A stretch of DNA of 9,353 nucleotides from Spirochaetota bacterium (GTDB lineage: Bacteria; Spirochaetota; B62-G9; DRHN01). The notes beneath the pieces are model-generated. The model did not search any database. It saw only the letters and a program-made list of their open reading frames with translations, and was not told where the DNA came from. The number at the start of each line of letters is the position of its first letter. Positions within the stretch are counted from its first letter, which is position 1. A program made the translations under genes and the position numbers. The stretch is from positions 1 to 9,353 of the forward strand of contig JAGLSF010000061.1 of NCBI GenBank assembly GCA_023136305.1, given 5' to 3'. Shown piece after piece: positions 1 through 6,572 of this stretch.

Positions 1-390
1 GTTCAGCTCTTTTGAGATTTCCTCCGAAATGACGGCCGAGGCTATGGAGTGGAGCCAGAACCCGCGGTAATCGAACCATTCGTTTTTGTCCTCGGAAAAT
101 ATGTCATAAACCGTTATACTGAGCACGAGGCTCTTGATTGTCTTATACCCGAGGAGTATGACCGCGTCCTTGATATTCAAGATGCGGACACCCGTGGTGT
201 ACATGGGTGAATTGGCAATCTTGAGTATCTTGAGGGTGAGGGAAGGATTTTCCCGTATAATTGACGCAATCTCGTCTGCCGATGTGTCTATGGAGAGGGT
301 CTTGGAGATTGCTATCTTCGCGATTTCAGGCAGCGTTGGTATCTCGCGAATATCGATGAGATCGGTAAGTTTAATTTCTACAGGGTCCAC
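1..390 (-). CDS. HDOD-domain protein, N-terminal part (runs off left edge)
   Basis: Reading the minus strand from a GTG at 390 gives 130 open codons to the window edge. The protein starts VDPVEIKLTDLIDI and shows the HDOD pattern: IPTLPEIAKIAI, then IIRENPSLTLKILKIANSPMY, then AVILLGYKTIKSLVLSI, then FWLHSIASAV. HDOD proteins are HD-like helical domains, usually without the catalytic HD residues, that act in bacterial signalling and stress or cell-cycle control. The GTG is preferred because a GAGG-like sequence lies about 7 bases upstream and no ATG exists in frame before the upstream stop (TAA, near 448). The C-terminal part is missing here, so the full architecture (HDOD alone, or fused to a GGDEF, EAL or other module) is unknown. 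It is transcribed away from the catabolic cluster and probably has no functional link to it. Confidence 0.8.
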   Translation of the reverse strand, partial: MDPVEIKLTDLIDIREIPTLPEIAKIAISKTLSIDTSADEIASIIRENPSLTLKILKIANSPMYTTGVRILNIKDAVILLGYKTIKSLVLSITVYDIFSEDKNEWFDYRGFWLHSIASAVISEEISKELN

Positions 391-541
391 CTCAGGCCCT
401 CGTTTCGCAGGAGTAGCGACGCAGGCATCAGTGCGTACGTCCGGTTATTAACAGTATCGGGAATTGGGTTCTAGAGTTTTAATCAAACCGGAGCCATGCT
501 GCTCTCTATTGTAATTATAATACTGTTCTGGAGTATGACAC

Positions 542-688
542 ATGGCGGATTATCTGCTCTCGCTGGATCAGGGAACAACGAGTTCATCGAGAAACGGATT
601 CCACAACTCCATTTCTTATTTTCCTGTTGACAAACCAAGGTTATTCATCTATGCTTTCAACGAAGGTAAAGCTATCTTACCAATTTAA
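542..688 (+). pseudogene. glpK: Glycerol kinase 5' remnant (GlpK-like N-terminus)
   Basis: An ATG at 542, preceded by GGAG at 530-533, opens a 48-codon frame beginning MADYLLSLDQGTTSS. This matches the start of glycerol kinases, whose first phosphate-binding loop is LDQGTTSSR. After about codon 15 (near 587) the frame reads SRNGFHNSISYFP and so on, with no recognisable FGGY-kinase sequence, and stops at 686-688. A real GlpK has about 500 residues. The simplest reading is the 5' stub of a glpK gene whose body was lost by deletion or by insertion of the downstream cluster. The stub keeps a plausible ribosome binding site and a TATAAT (516-521), so a short peptide could still be made. Less likely, it is a functional short leader. 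The similarity rests on about 15 residues recalled from the family. Confidence 0.6.
627..655 (+). promoter_or_regulatory. Candidate sigma70-type promoter for the transport/catabolic cluster
   Basis: TTGACA at 627-632 is a perfect -35 consensus. It is followed after exactly 17 bases by TATGCT (650-655), a four-of-six -10 match. Transcription would start near 662 and give a leader of about 140 bases before the binding-protein gene at 803. Other TATAAT boxes lie at 692-697 and 714-719 but have poor -35 partners. The promoter lies inside the glpK-like remnant, consistent with it serving the downstream genes. Confidence 0.5.
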
Positions 689-729
689 TGATATAATATC
701 AACTCCCATTTTTTATAATACATGGTAAA

Positions 730-746
730 CCTGAGGTATACTCAGG
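730..746. promoter_or_regulatory. 17-bp dyad, candidate operator or leader hairpin
   Basis: CCTGAG (730-735), a 5-base centre GTATA and CTCAGG (741-746) form a perfect inverted repeat with 6-bp arms. It lies between the candidate promoter and the ribosome binding site of the binding-protein gene, a usual place for a transcription-factor operator. No regulator gene is visible in the window. A leader-RNA hairpin is an equal alternative. Confidence 0.35.
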
Positions 747-802
747 GGGTATGAAGCTTGAGAATTATAAAACTAATCAGAGGTGTGAAAAGGAGGTACA
801 AG

Positions 803-1978
803 ATGAAAAAATATTATGTCATCCTGTTTCTTGTCGTGTTCCTGCTCTCTATGCTCCTCCTGGCTGGTGCTAAGAAAGAGGAGCCAGCTCCAATGGAGGA
901 AGCTGAGCCGGTAGCGGAAGTGGGGGGAGACGAGGCAGACCCCTGGATAATCGAAGTGAGAGGGGGCCTTGAAAAGTACAGGGGTGAGATTATATTCGAT
1001 GGCCCTCAGGGAAAGACGCCGACCTGGGACACTGAGTTGGTACTGACCGTAAACGAGGTGGAGCAGATCAGAAAGGGAAGTTACACAGCTGCGATCGCCT
1101 GGCATGGTCAACAGGGAGAGTATACAGACGCACTCGGAGGTGGTATCAAGGATGGACTGAAACATCTCGGAATAAAGCTCGTTGCCGAGGCAAGCGCTGA
1201 TTTCGATCCGGCGAAGCAGAAGACGGATGTTGAGACTATGATGGCCCTCAAACCCGATGTGATCATTACGCTTCCGACGGACAGTGTGACATCGGTTGCA
1301 ACCTTCAGGCCGGTTGTTGACGCAGGCACCAAGCTGGTGCTTATATCGAATCAGCCGGACGGGTACGTGCATGGAAAAGACTTTGTGGGCATTACCACGT
1401 CAATGCCATATGATCAGGGTCGATTTATGGCCGATGCCATGGCCGTTGCAACGAAAACCAACAAGGTTGGCATCATTTTCTTTGATGCCGATTTCTGGAT
1501 CGTCAATTTTATCGACGGAGTGGTGCGGGATACCCTTGCCGATGACTACCCGCGTATTGAAATTGCTGCTGAACAGGGATTTGCAAATCCTGCAACGGAT
1601 ATTGAAAATGCAGCTCTGGCGATTATACAGCGATATCCGGAGGTGGACACCCTGTACGTGAGTTTTGGAGCCCTCCCCGCAGCACTTGCGTGCGAATCCG
1701 CTGAGAGGGACGATATCAGCGTCATATCGCAGGGGCTTGACAAGCCCTATATGCAGAATATGCTGTCGGGTGGCAACATATACGCGATTATCACAGACTC
1801 CACCTATAATATTGGTGTGAACGCAGCACTTCTTGCAGGGTATGGCATTCTCGGCAAATCTGCGCCCGAATATACCATATCTCCCAGTGCAACGATAACG
1901 AAGGAAAACCTCAGAGAGATGTGGAAGCTGGCCTTTAGAGTCGTGCCCTTCCCGAAGGAACTGGAAGAGCTCATGTAA
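803..1978 (+). CDS. ABC transporter periplasmic substrate-binding protein, RbsB-like
   Basis: This 391-residue protein has an N-terminal secretion signal (MKKYYVI, then a hydrophobic run ending LLLAGA at about residue 23). A Glu/Pro-rich tether follows (about 24-47), then an extra segment (about 48-92), then a periplasmic-binding-protein type 1 fold of the sugar class from about residue 94 (TAAIAWHG, LKPDVIITLPTDS, LVLISNQPDG, KVGIIFFDADFW, VISQGLDKPY). It should capture the substrate outside the membrane and deliver it to the permease encoded downstream. The ATG at 803 is chosen over the open TTG at 758 because AAGGAGG sits 6 bases before it and the signal peptide starts there. The signal end looks like a lipobox (LAG) but has Ala where the lipidated Cys belongs, so cleavage by signal peptidase I after AGA is more likely. 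The ligand is unknown; the family binds sugars, polyols, autoinducer-2 and similar molecules. Confidence 0.9.
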   Translation: MKKYYVILFLVVFLLSMLLLAGAKKEEPAPMEEAEPVAEVGGDEADPWIIEVRGGLEKYRGEIIFDGPQGKTPTWDTELVLTVNEVEQIRKGSYTAAIAWHGQQGEYTDALGGGIKDGLKHLGIKLVAEASADFDPAKQKTDVETMMALKPDVIITLPTDSVTSVATFRPVVDAGTKLVLISNQPDGYVHGKDFVGITTSMPYDQGRFMADAMAVATKTNKVGIIFFDADFWIVNFIDGVVRDTLADDYPRIEIAAEQGFANPATDIENAALAIIQRYPEVDTLYVSFGALPAALACESAERDDISVISQGLDKPYMQNMLSGGNIYAIITDSTYNIGVNAALLAGYGILGKSAPEYTISPSATITKENLREMWKLAFRVVPFPKELEELM

Positions 1979-2013
1979 AGGATTCATCAGTACCTTGCAT
2001 TGTGGGGAAAAGG

Positions 2014-2091
2014 GATAGGATAAAGGATAGAGGTGCACTTGGGGGGGTAGTGTTGCACTGTGGAAGAGGAAATAATATCCTTTATCCTATC
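2014..2091. repeat. 16-bp perfect inverted repeat between binding protein and ATPase genes
   Basis: The arm GATAGGATAAAGGATA (2014-2029) is exactly complementary to TATCCTTTATCCTATC (2076-2091), with a 46-base loop. The loop contains a smaller pair, GTGCA...TGCAC, and a run of seven G (2041-2047). No T-tract follows the right arm, so it is not a standard rho-independent terminator. In the transcript it could protect the 3' end of the binding-protein message, giving more binding protein than membrane parts. As DNA it could be a small MITE-like insertion; no target duplication is evident. Confidence 0.75.
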
Positions 2092-2105
2092 TTCTAGTAA
2101 TTTTG

Positions 2106-2125
2106 TGTGCACGCGACTGTGCACA
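2106..2125. repeat. 7-bp stem hairpin just upstream of the ATPase gene
   Basis: TGTGCAC (2106-2112) and GTGCACA (2119-2125) are perfect inverted copies around a 6-base loop. The element ends 7 bases before the GAGGAG ribosome binding site (2133-2138). It may shape translation initiation or act as part of an operator. The core GTGCAC also occurs at 2033-2038, inside the larger inverted repeat. Confidence 0.5.
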
Positions 2126-2145
2126 TTCTGTTGAGGAGAAGTGGA

Positions 2146-2910
2146 GTGAAAAACGGATATATACTCGAGCTTCGAAATATTTACAAATCCTTTGGGGGAT
2201 TGAGGGCACTGATCGATGTCGATTTAAACCTCAGGCATGGTGAAATCATAGGATTGGTCGGTGATAATGCCGCTGGCAAGTCGACCCTCATGAAGATCGT
2301 ATCCGGGGCCTATCGGGCCGATGAGGGGAAAATACTCTTCAACGAAGAGGAGGTGCAGATCGCGAATCCCAAGGATGCAAGGAAAATAGGCATCGAAATG
2401 GTATATCAGGATTTGGAGCTCTGTCAGAATCTGGACGTGCCTGCCAATCTGTTTTTAGGGCGTGAGCTGCATTCTGAAACATTCTTTCGATTCCTCAGGA
2501 AGAGGAACATGGAGAAGGAATCGCTCGATATATTGCATCGACTGAAGATCGATATCAGGAATCCGCGTACAAAGGTGGATAAGCTTTCAGGAGGCCAGCA
2601 ACAGGCAGTTGCAATCGGAAGAGCGGTGAGTTTTGATCCGAAGATCGTTTTAATGGATGAGCCAACGGCGAATCTGGCCGTTGTCGAAATCGAAAAAGTA
2701 CTAGAGCTTACACTGCGATTGACGGAGCACAACATATCGATCATATTTATCAGTCACCGGCTGGACGACGTGTTCAGGGTCTCTGACAGAATTTATGTAC
2801 TGAAACATGGCTATATGGTTGCAGTGAAAGAGAAGTTGAAGACAAACAAGGAAGAGATCGTCAAGGCAATGTTCATGGATGTCGAAGAACAGGAATCGCT
2901 TCAGCAGTAA
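2146..2910 (+). CDS. ABC transporter ATP-binding protein, sugar type, single domain
   Basis: This 254-residue nucleotide-binding subunit energises the importer on the cytoplasmic face of the membrane. Motifs by residue from the chosen start: Walker A GDNAAGKS (39-46), Q-loop VYQD, signature LSGGQQQ (147-153), Walker B IVLMDEP with Asp171 and Glu172, and His204 in the switch ISHRL. All catalytic positions are present. It contains one ABC domain, like FrcA-type proteins, whereas RbsA/MglA proteins have two in about 500 residues, so it should work as a homodimer. The GTG at 2146 is preferred because GAGGAG lies 7 bases upstream. The frame stays open up to a GTG at 2107, but that start would lie within the hairpin. 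The gene ends 12 bases before the permease gene. Confidence 0.92.
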   Translation: MKNGYILELRNIYKSFGGLRALIDVDLNLRHGEIIGLVGDNAAGKSTLMKIVSGAYRADEGKILFNEEEVQIANPKDARKIGIEMVYQDLELCQNLDVPANLFLGRELHSETFFRFLRKRNMEKESLDILHRLKIDIRNPRTKVDKLSGGQQQAVAIGRAVSFDPKIVLMDEPTANLAVVEIEKVLELTLRLTEHNISIIFISHRLDDVFRVSDRIYVLKHGYMVAVKEKLKTNKEEIVKAMFMDVEEQESLQQ

Positions 2911-2922
2911 AAGGATACGTGC

Positions 2923-3894
2923 ATGGGTAACATGGGTGGCGCAGATTTGTATTCCCCGATGGATAGAAAGTTTAAAGTCAAAGAGTATGCCATATTCCTT
3001 ATCCTTCTGGGCATTTTCATCGTGTTTGCTTTTTTCCTGCGGGACAGAGGTTTTCTGTCACTTGTCAACCTGATGAATATCTTCAGGCAGACAGCCATCA
3101 TTTCAATCATGGCAGTTGGCTTCACCTTCATGCTGGCGAGCGGAGAGTTCGACCTTTCCATTGGTTCCACTGTTGCCCTCGCATCGCTCGTTGGTGCGCT
3201 CACACTTCAGAGAGCTGGTATTTTGCCGGCTGTTTTTGCTGCTCTCGGTGTTGGAGCACTGATTGGATATGCAAATGGGTTTTTTGTCGTAAAGGCAAAG
3301 ATGCCCTCATTTCTGGCCACCATCGCAATGATGGGCATCATTCATGGACTGGCACGGTGGATAACCCATCTCCAGGCGGTTCCGGTCCTCAATAAGACCT
3401 TTACGTATATATTCGGGGGGGGGAATATCGGCCCAATCCCCACACTCTTTGTGTGGACCCTGGTGGTTATGGTAATCGGTCAAGTCGCTATGGTGATGAC
3501 CCTGTTTGGGAGAAAGGTACTCGCAACAGGCGGCAATGTCGTGGCTGCACGGCTTGCAGGTATTGATACGGAACGGGTCAAATGGCTGCTTTTCATCGTA
3601 ATAGGCATGATATCGTCACTTGCCGGCCTCCTCTACACCGGCAGGCTCCATGCGGCCCGTTATACCTACGGAGAGCAGGACCTCTTTACGGTTGTTGCGG
3701 CAGTGGTCATCGGCGGTAATAGTATATACGGCGGAACGGGGACGATTGTCGGAACGGTGGTGGGATCGCTCATTCTTGGCATGGTAAACAACGGTCTCAT
3801 TCTATTTGGATTCAGCGTTGACCAGCAGGTTATATTCAGAGGCATCATGATACTGATCGCAGTCGCCCTCAGTCCAAAGGGCCCAAAGGAGTAG
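2923..3894 (+). CDS. ABC transporter permease, RbsC-like
   Basis: This 323-residue, highly hydrophobic protein belongs to the RbsC/XylH branch of ABC permeases. Characteristic segments are GEFDLSIGSTVALASL near residue 75, the cytoplasmic coupling region GRKVLATGGNVVAARLAGID near 197-216, and VVIGGNSIYGGTGTIVG near 265-281. It probably has eight or more membrane helices and forms a homodimeric channel with the single-domain ATPase. AAGGA lies 7 bases before the ATG at 2923. The coding sequence carries a run of nine G (3415-3423) encoding Gly-Gly-Gly. The frame is intact in this sequence, but such tracts are prone to slippage. It is followed after 33 bases by the first cyclase-fold gene, which ties transport to that enzyme. 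Confidence 0.92.
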   Translation: MGNMGGADLYSPMDRKFKVKEYAIFLILLGIFIVFAFFLRDRGFLSLVNLMNIFRQTAIISIMAVGFTFMLASGEFDLSIGSTVALASLVGALTLQRAGILPAVFAALGVGALIGYANGFFVVKAKMPSFLATIAMMGIIHGLARWITHLQAVPVLNKTFTYIFGGGNIGPIPTLFVWTLVVMVIGQVAMVMTLFGRKVLATGGNVVAARLAGIDTERVKWLLFIVIGMISSLAGLLYTGRLHAARYTYGEQDLFTVVAAVVIGGNSIYGGTGTIVGTVVGSLILGMVNNGLILFGFSVDQQVIFRGIMILIAVALSPKGPKE

Positions 3895-3927
3895 CCAGGC
3901 GGAAGGTCAGAACAAAGGACAACGATC

Positions 3928-4602
3928 ATGAAGATCATCGACATTACAGGCCCGGTGAGGGAGGGCATGTGGGATTTTGGTTTTCCCGGTGGCCAATTCA
4001 AGTTGAAACAGCTCAATTATGAATTCCTCGGGGAGGAGTACTATCATGAAGGTTTCGAGGGCATGGTGGGAAGCACGGGGACCTTCGTTGAAACTGGGGC
4101 GACATATCTCGGCTATGAGAAGTCGATTTCGACCGATAAGATCCCCCTTCATACACTGGTGAATGTAGATGCCTGCGTCTTGCAGGTACCATTTGAGGGA
4201 TTGGATGAGAAGGACGGAAGGAAGTATGTGTCGGTGGATGATGTTAAAAAGGCGGAGAAGGAACCTATACCTGAAGGGTATGCCATCATCGTGAGTACGG
4301 GGTACGGTAGGAACTGGTTTGAAAAGAACTTTCTCGAGAAATCGCCCTTCTTCCAAAAAGATGCAATATACTACCTTCTTGACAAGAAACCGATTCTCCT
4401 CTCGAGCGATTTTCCTTCGTGGGAGAACACACTGCATCCGGAAGGATTTTTAAAGAGGATGTACGACTCTGGTGTGCATGTGCTCGTCAGCTGCATCAAT
4501 GTTGAAAAGGTTGCGAAGTACAAGGTAAAGTTGATTGCTCTTCCCCTGAGAGTGGAAAATGTCTGTATGTGTCCCGCACGCGCCGTGATCATAGAAGAAT
4601 AA
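3928..4602 (+). CDS. Cyclase/kynurenine-formamidase-fold protein, divergent active site (paralogue 1)
   Basis: The 224-residue protein has the outline of the cyclase family (kynurenine formamidase, isatin hydrolase): N-terminal IDITGPVREGMW, a central STGTFVET stretch (49-56), STGYGRNW, and a C-terminal LIALPLR...CPARAV that matches the family's LPL...GSPVRA ending. Known members are metal-dependent hydrolases of cyclic amides or formamides that use HxGTHxDxPxH plus a later His and Glu. Here that motif reads Ser49-T-G-T-Phe53-V-Glu55, and the Glu of the ENL stretch is Val. Features shared with its two paralogues in this window are Glu55, His170 (HPEG), Cys189 (CINVE) and Cys215 (CPAR). AAAGGA lies 8 bases before the ATG. 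It is the most divergent of the three by eye. Substrate and chemistry are unknown; family membership is fairly secure, activity is not. Confidence 0.75.
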   Translation: MKIIDITGPVREGMWDFGFPGGQFKLKQLNYEFLGEEYYHEGFEGMVGSTGTFVETGATYLGYEKSISTDKIPLHTLVNVDACVLQVPFEGLDEKDGRKYVSVDDVKKAEKEPIPEGYAIIVSTGYGRNWFEKNFLEKSPFFQKDAIYYLLDKKPILLSSDFPSWENTLHPEGFLKRMYDSGVHVLVSCINVEKVAKYKVKLIALPLRVENVCMCPARAVIIEE

Positions 4603-4629
4603 TGAGGGCGAAAATAAAGATAATAAACG

Positions 4630-4695
4630 CTAGCGCTTCGCTAGAAAAGATATCGCTGCGCTAGAAAAGATATCGCTGCACTAGCGCTTCGCTAG
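4630..4695. repeat. CTAG-rich composite direct/inverted repeat cluster
   Basis: Two 20-bp direct copies of CTAGAAAAGATATCGCTGC(G/A) lie head to tail at 4641-4660 and 4661-4680. They are bracketed by two copies of CTAGCGCTTCGCTAG (4630-4644 and 4681-4695), each a self-complementary hairpin (CTAGCG, CTT, CGCTAG). The tetramer CTAG, rare in many bacterial genomes, occurs five times in 66 bases. The cluster occupies the 167-base gap between cyclase paralogue 1 and the oxidoreductase gene. It resembles REP/BIME-type intergenic elements and may stabilise or attenuate the transcript. There are too few units, and no spacers, for CRISPR. Confidence 0.8.
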
Positions 4696-4769
4696 GTCGC
4701 GTTTTCAGCCCGTCAATCATCAGTAAAGAAGATGCAATGTACTCATGCTATCAATAAAGGAGGTCCGCT

Positions 4770-5786
4770 GTGAGTGAAAAGGATTATAGAAGGGTAAAGT
4801 GGGGGCTTATCGGTGCAGGTGATTTCGGCCTCATTTACGCTCAGATTTTGAAACAACTCCCCAATGTTGAGCTTGTTTCTGTGTATTCAAGAACGGAAAA
4901 GAATGCACAGCGTGCAGCGAAACAGTTCAGCATTGAGAAATTGTATACGGATTATAATGAGCTGATAGGAAGTGATGGGGTCGAAGCGGTCGCCGTTGTC
5001 ACCGATGAACATCATCACCATGAACCGGTTATGGCGGCCCTCAAGGCAGGGAAACACGTCATAGTTGAGAAACCGATTGCGCCGAGTCTGAAAGAGGCGG
5101 ATGAGATGATCGCTCAAGGTAAGAAAACGGACAAGATCTTTGCCGTTGCTCATATAGTACCCTTTCATACCCACTATGCGATAGCCAAGGCCGAAATAGA
5201 CAAGGGAAGTATCGGCGATGTCGTTGCCATGTATGCACGGAGGAATGCAGCCTCCTTCTGGGGTGAGAAACTCCAGGACCATTCATCGGCCATCTATGAC
5301 GAGATGATTCATGATATGGAGTGCATGTTGTGGTATACAGGGTGGAAGGTAAAGCGCGTGTATGCTCAGACCAAGAATGTGCGGGGCATGAAAAAGCCGG
5401 ACGTGTGCTGGGCCATGTTCACCTTTGAAAATGGATCTATTGCAACCCTGGAAGCAAACTGGTATTTACCGGCGAACACACCATACCTGATTGATGCGCA
5501 GATGGAGATACATGGTACAGAGGGTATGCTCTACATAGATCTTTCCGATCAGGGGCTGCGTGTAAACGATAAGAACGGATGGAGATTTCCCGATGCCACC
5601 TGGTGGCCCGAGCAAATGGGGAGAGTAGAGGGAGCTCTGGGAGACGAAATCCGCTATTTTGCCGATGCGGTCATGATCGGTGAACTGCCGGGGGGGCTCG
5701 GGGATCCCCAGAGGGCCCGCGATGCTCTGGAAATCGTCATGGCGGCTGAGAAATCTGCGGAAAAGGGAGAGATCGTGGAGCTTTAA
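4770..5786 (+). CDS. Gfo/Idh/MocA-family NAD(P)-dependent oxidoreductase
   Basis: The 338-residue protein begins with a Rossmann dinucleotide-binding motif, GLIGAGDFG (about residues 12-20). It continues with the family's VVTDEHHHHEPVMAALKAGKHV, the catalytic EKP (Glu100-Lys101-Pro102) and the substrate-site DxxxHD (Asp177, His181, Asp182). The C-terminal half is the usual alpha/beta substrate domain, with LEANWYLP and EIHGTEGML. Members oxidise or reduce hydroxyl groups of sugars, inositols, sugar acids or glycosides using NAD(P). The GTG start at 4770 is set by AAGGAGG (4757-4763) 6 bases before it. It lies between cyclase paralogues 1 and 2 and ends 14 bases before the latter, so it is very likely co-translated with the cluster. 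An inositol- or sugar-like substrate would fit both this family and the RbsABC-type importer, but the substrate cannot be named. Confidence 0.9.
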   Translation: MSEKDYRRVKWGLIGAGDFGLIYAQILKQLPNVELVSVYSRTEKNAQRAAKQFSIEKLYTDYNELIGSDGVEAVAVVTDEHHHHEPVMAALKAGKHVIVEKPIAPSLKEADEMIAQGKKTDKIFAVAHIVPFHTHYAIAKAEIDKGSIGDVVAMYARRNAASFWGEKLQDHSSAIYDEMIHDMECMLWYTGWKVKRVYAQTKNVRGMKKPDVCWAMFTFENGSIATLEANWYLPANTPYLIDAQMEIHGTEGMLYIDLSDQGLRVNDKNGWRFPDATWWPEQMGRVEGALGDEIRYFADAVMIGELPGGLGDPQRARDALEIVMAAEKSAEKGEIVEL

Positions 5787-5800
5787 GAGGAGGATCATGT

Positions 5801-6478
5801 ATGAAAGTCATCGATATTTCCGGATCCATTTACACAGGAATGTGGAGCTATGCGGATTACTATCCCGATTTCAAGCTCTCCTCGGTTGAGTTCGAGTACG
5901 GGGGTGAAAAATACTCGGTGGATGTCTTTGAGGGCATGCATGCCCAGACCGGAAGTTATATCGAATCGCCTGAGGTTTTTGCGACCAGTGGAAAGGGCGG
6001 CGGTCTGAATGATGTGGTGCCAGTTGAAAAATTGTTCATGATTGATGCCTATGTGCTCCAAATTCCCCATGAAGGGCTGCCCACGAGAGACGGAAAGCCT
6101 TACATCTCTCTCGAGAATATCAAAAAGGCCGAGAGGGAGCCCATTCCCGAGGGAGCAGCCATTCTGATCGGAACCGGATACGGACAAAACTGGGAAAAGG
6201 AAGATTACGTTGCGAAGTCCTGGTACTTCAAGAAGGAGGCACTTTACTATCTCATTGACAAGAAACCCTTTCTTGTTGGTGGAGATTCTCCTGTGTGGGA
6301 GAACGAGGTCCATCCGGAAGGTGCATTCGAAAGGTTCTATCAATCAGGTATACTCCTGCTTGCGCCCTGCATCAATCTCGAAGAGGTTTCAAGCTTCAAG
6401 GTAAAACTGACGGCGCTGCCATTACGTATTTTAGATGCCGGGGTGTGTCCGGTTAGGGCCATTATCGTGGAAGAGTAA
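5801..6478 (+). CDS. Cyclase/kynurenine-formamidase-fold protein, divergent active site (paralogue 2)
   Basis: The 225-residue protein is a clear paralogue of the genes at 3928 and 6573: IDISGSIYTGMW at the N-terminus, QTGSYIESP (49-57), IGTGYGQNW, DSPVWENEVHPEG and LTALPLRILDAGVCPVRA at the end. In the metal-binding segment the expected His, His and Asp are Gln49, Tyr53 and Glu55. The Glu of the family's ENL stretch is Ala, followed two residues later by Cys190. His171 and Cys216 are also shared by all three copies. A strong GAGGAGG ribosome binding site lies just before the ATG at 5801; an overlapping ATG at 5797 is in another frame. It is closest by eye to paralogue 3, with more than half of positions identical in the C-terminal third. 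It is possibly a hydrolase or lyase for a cyclic intermediate; function is inferred only from fold and context. Confidence 0.75.
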   Translation: MKVIDISGSIYTGMWSYADYYPDFKLSSVEFEYGGEKYSVDVFEGMHAQTGSYIESPEVFATSGKGGGLNDVVPVEKLFMIDAYVLQIPHEGLPTRDGKPYISLENIKKAEREPIPEGAAILIGTGYGQNWEKEDYVAKSWYFKKEALYYLIDKKPFLVGGDSPVWENEVHPEGAFERFYQSGILLLAPCINLEEVSSFKVKLTALPLRILDAGVCPVRAIIVEE

Positions 6479-6572
6479 CCGTTTTCACGTATCCACTTTT
6501 TCCGATTCCACCATATACAAAAAGGACTACCCAATCTGTGGGAACTCGAGGTAATGGGAGAAGAGCCGGCCC

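Noticed and set aside
378..428. 16-codon minus-strand frame overlapping the HDOD start, possibly a leader peptide.
   Set aside because: It is too short and without a distinctive motif or convincing ribosome binding site; chance overlap is sufficient.
134..451. 105-codon plus-strand frame near the left edge.
   Set aside because: It is antisense to the HDOD gene, whose minus-strand frame gives an uninterrupted recognisable domain.
2107..2145. Upstream GTG start for the ATPase gene adding 13 residues.
   Set aside because: It lies inside a hairpin and lacks a ribosome binding site, while the GTG at 2146 has GAGGAG 7 bases upstream and gives the usual N-terminus.
3907..4437. Long open frame on the minus strand opposite cyclase paralogue 1, with a similar one opposite paralogue 2 (5795-6343).
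   Set aside because: Both lie in the same frame relation to paralogous genes, so they arise from shared codon use. Their products resemble no family I recognise, and the plus-strand frames have ribosome binding sites and clear family motifs.
4630..4695. CRISPR-like array reading of the CTAG repeats.
   Set aside because: The repeats are contiguous with no unique spacers, and no cas genes are present.
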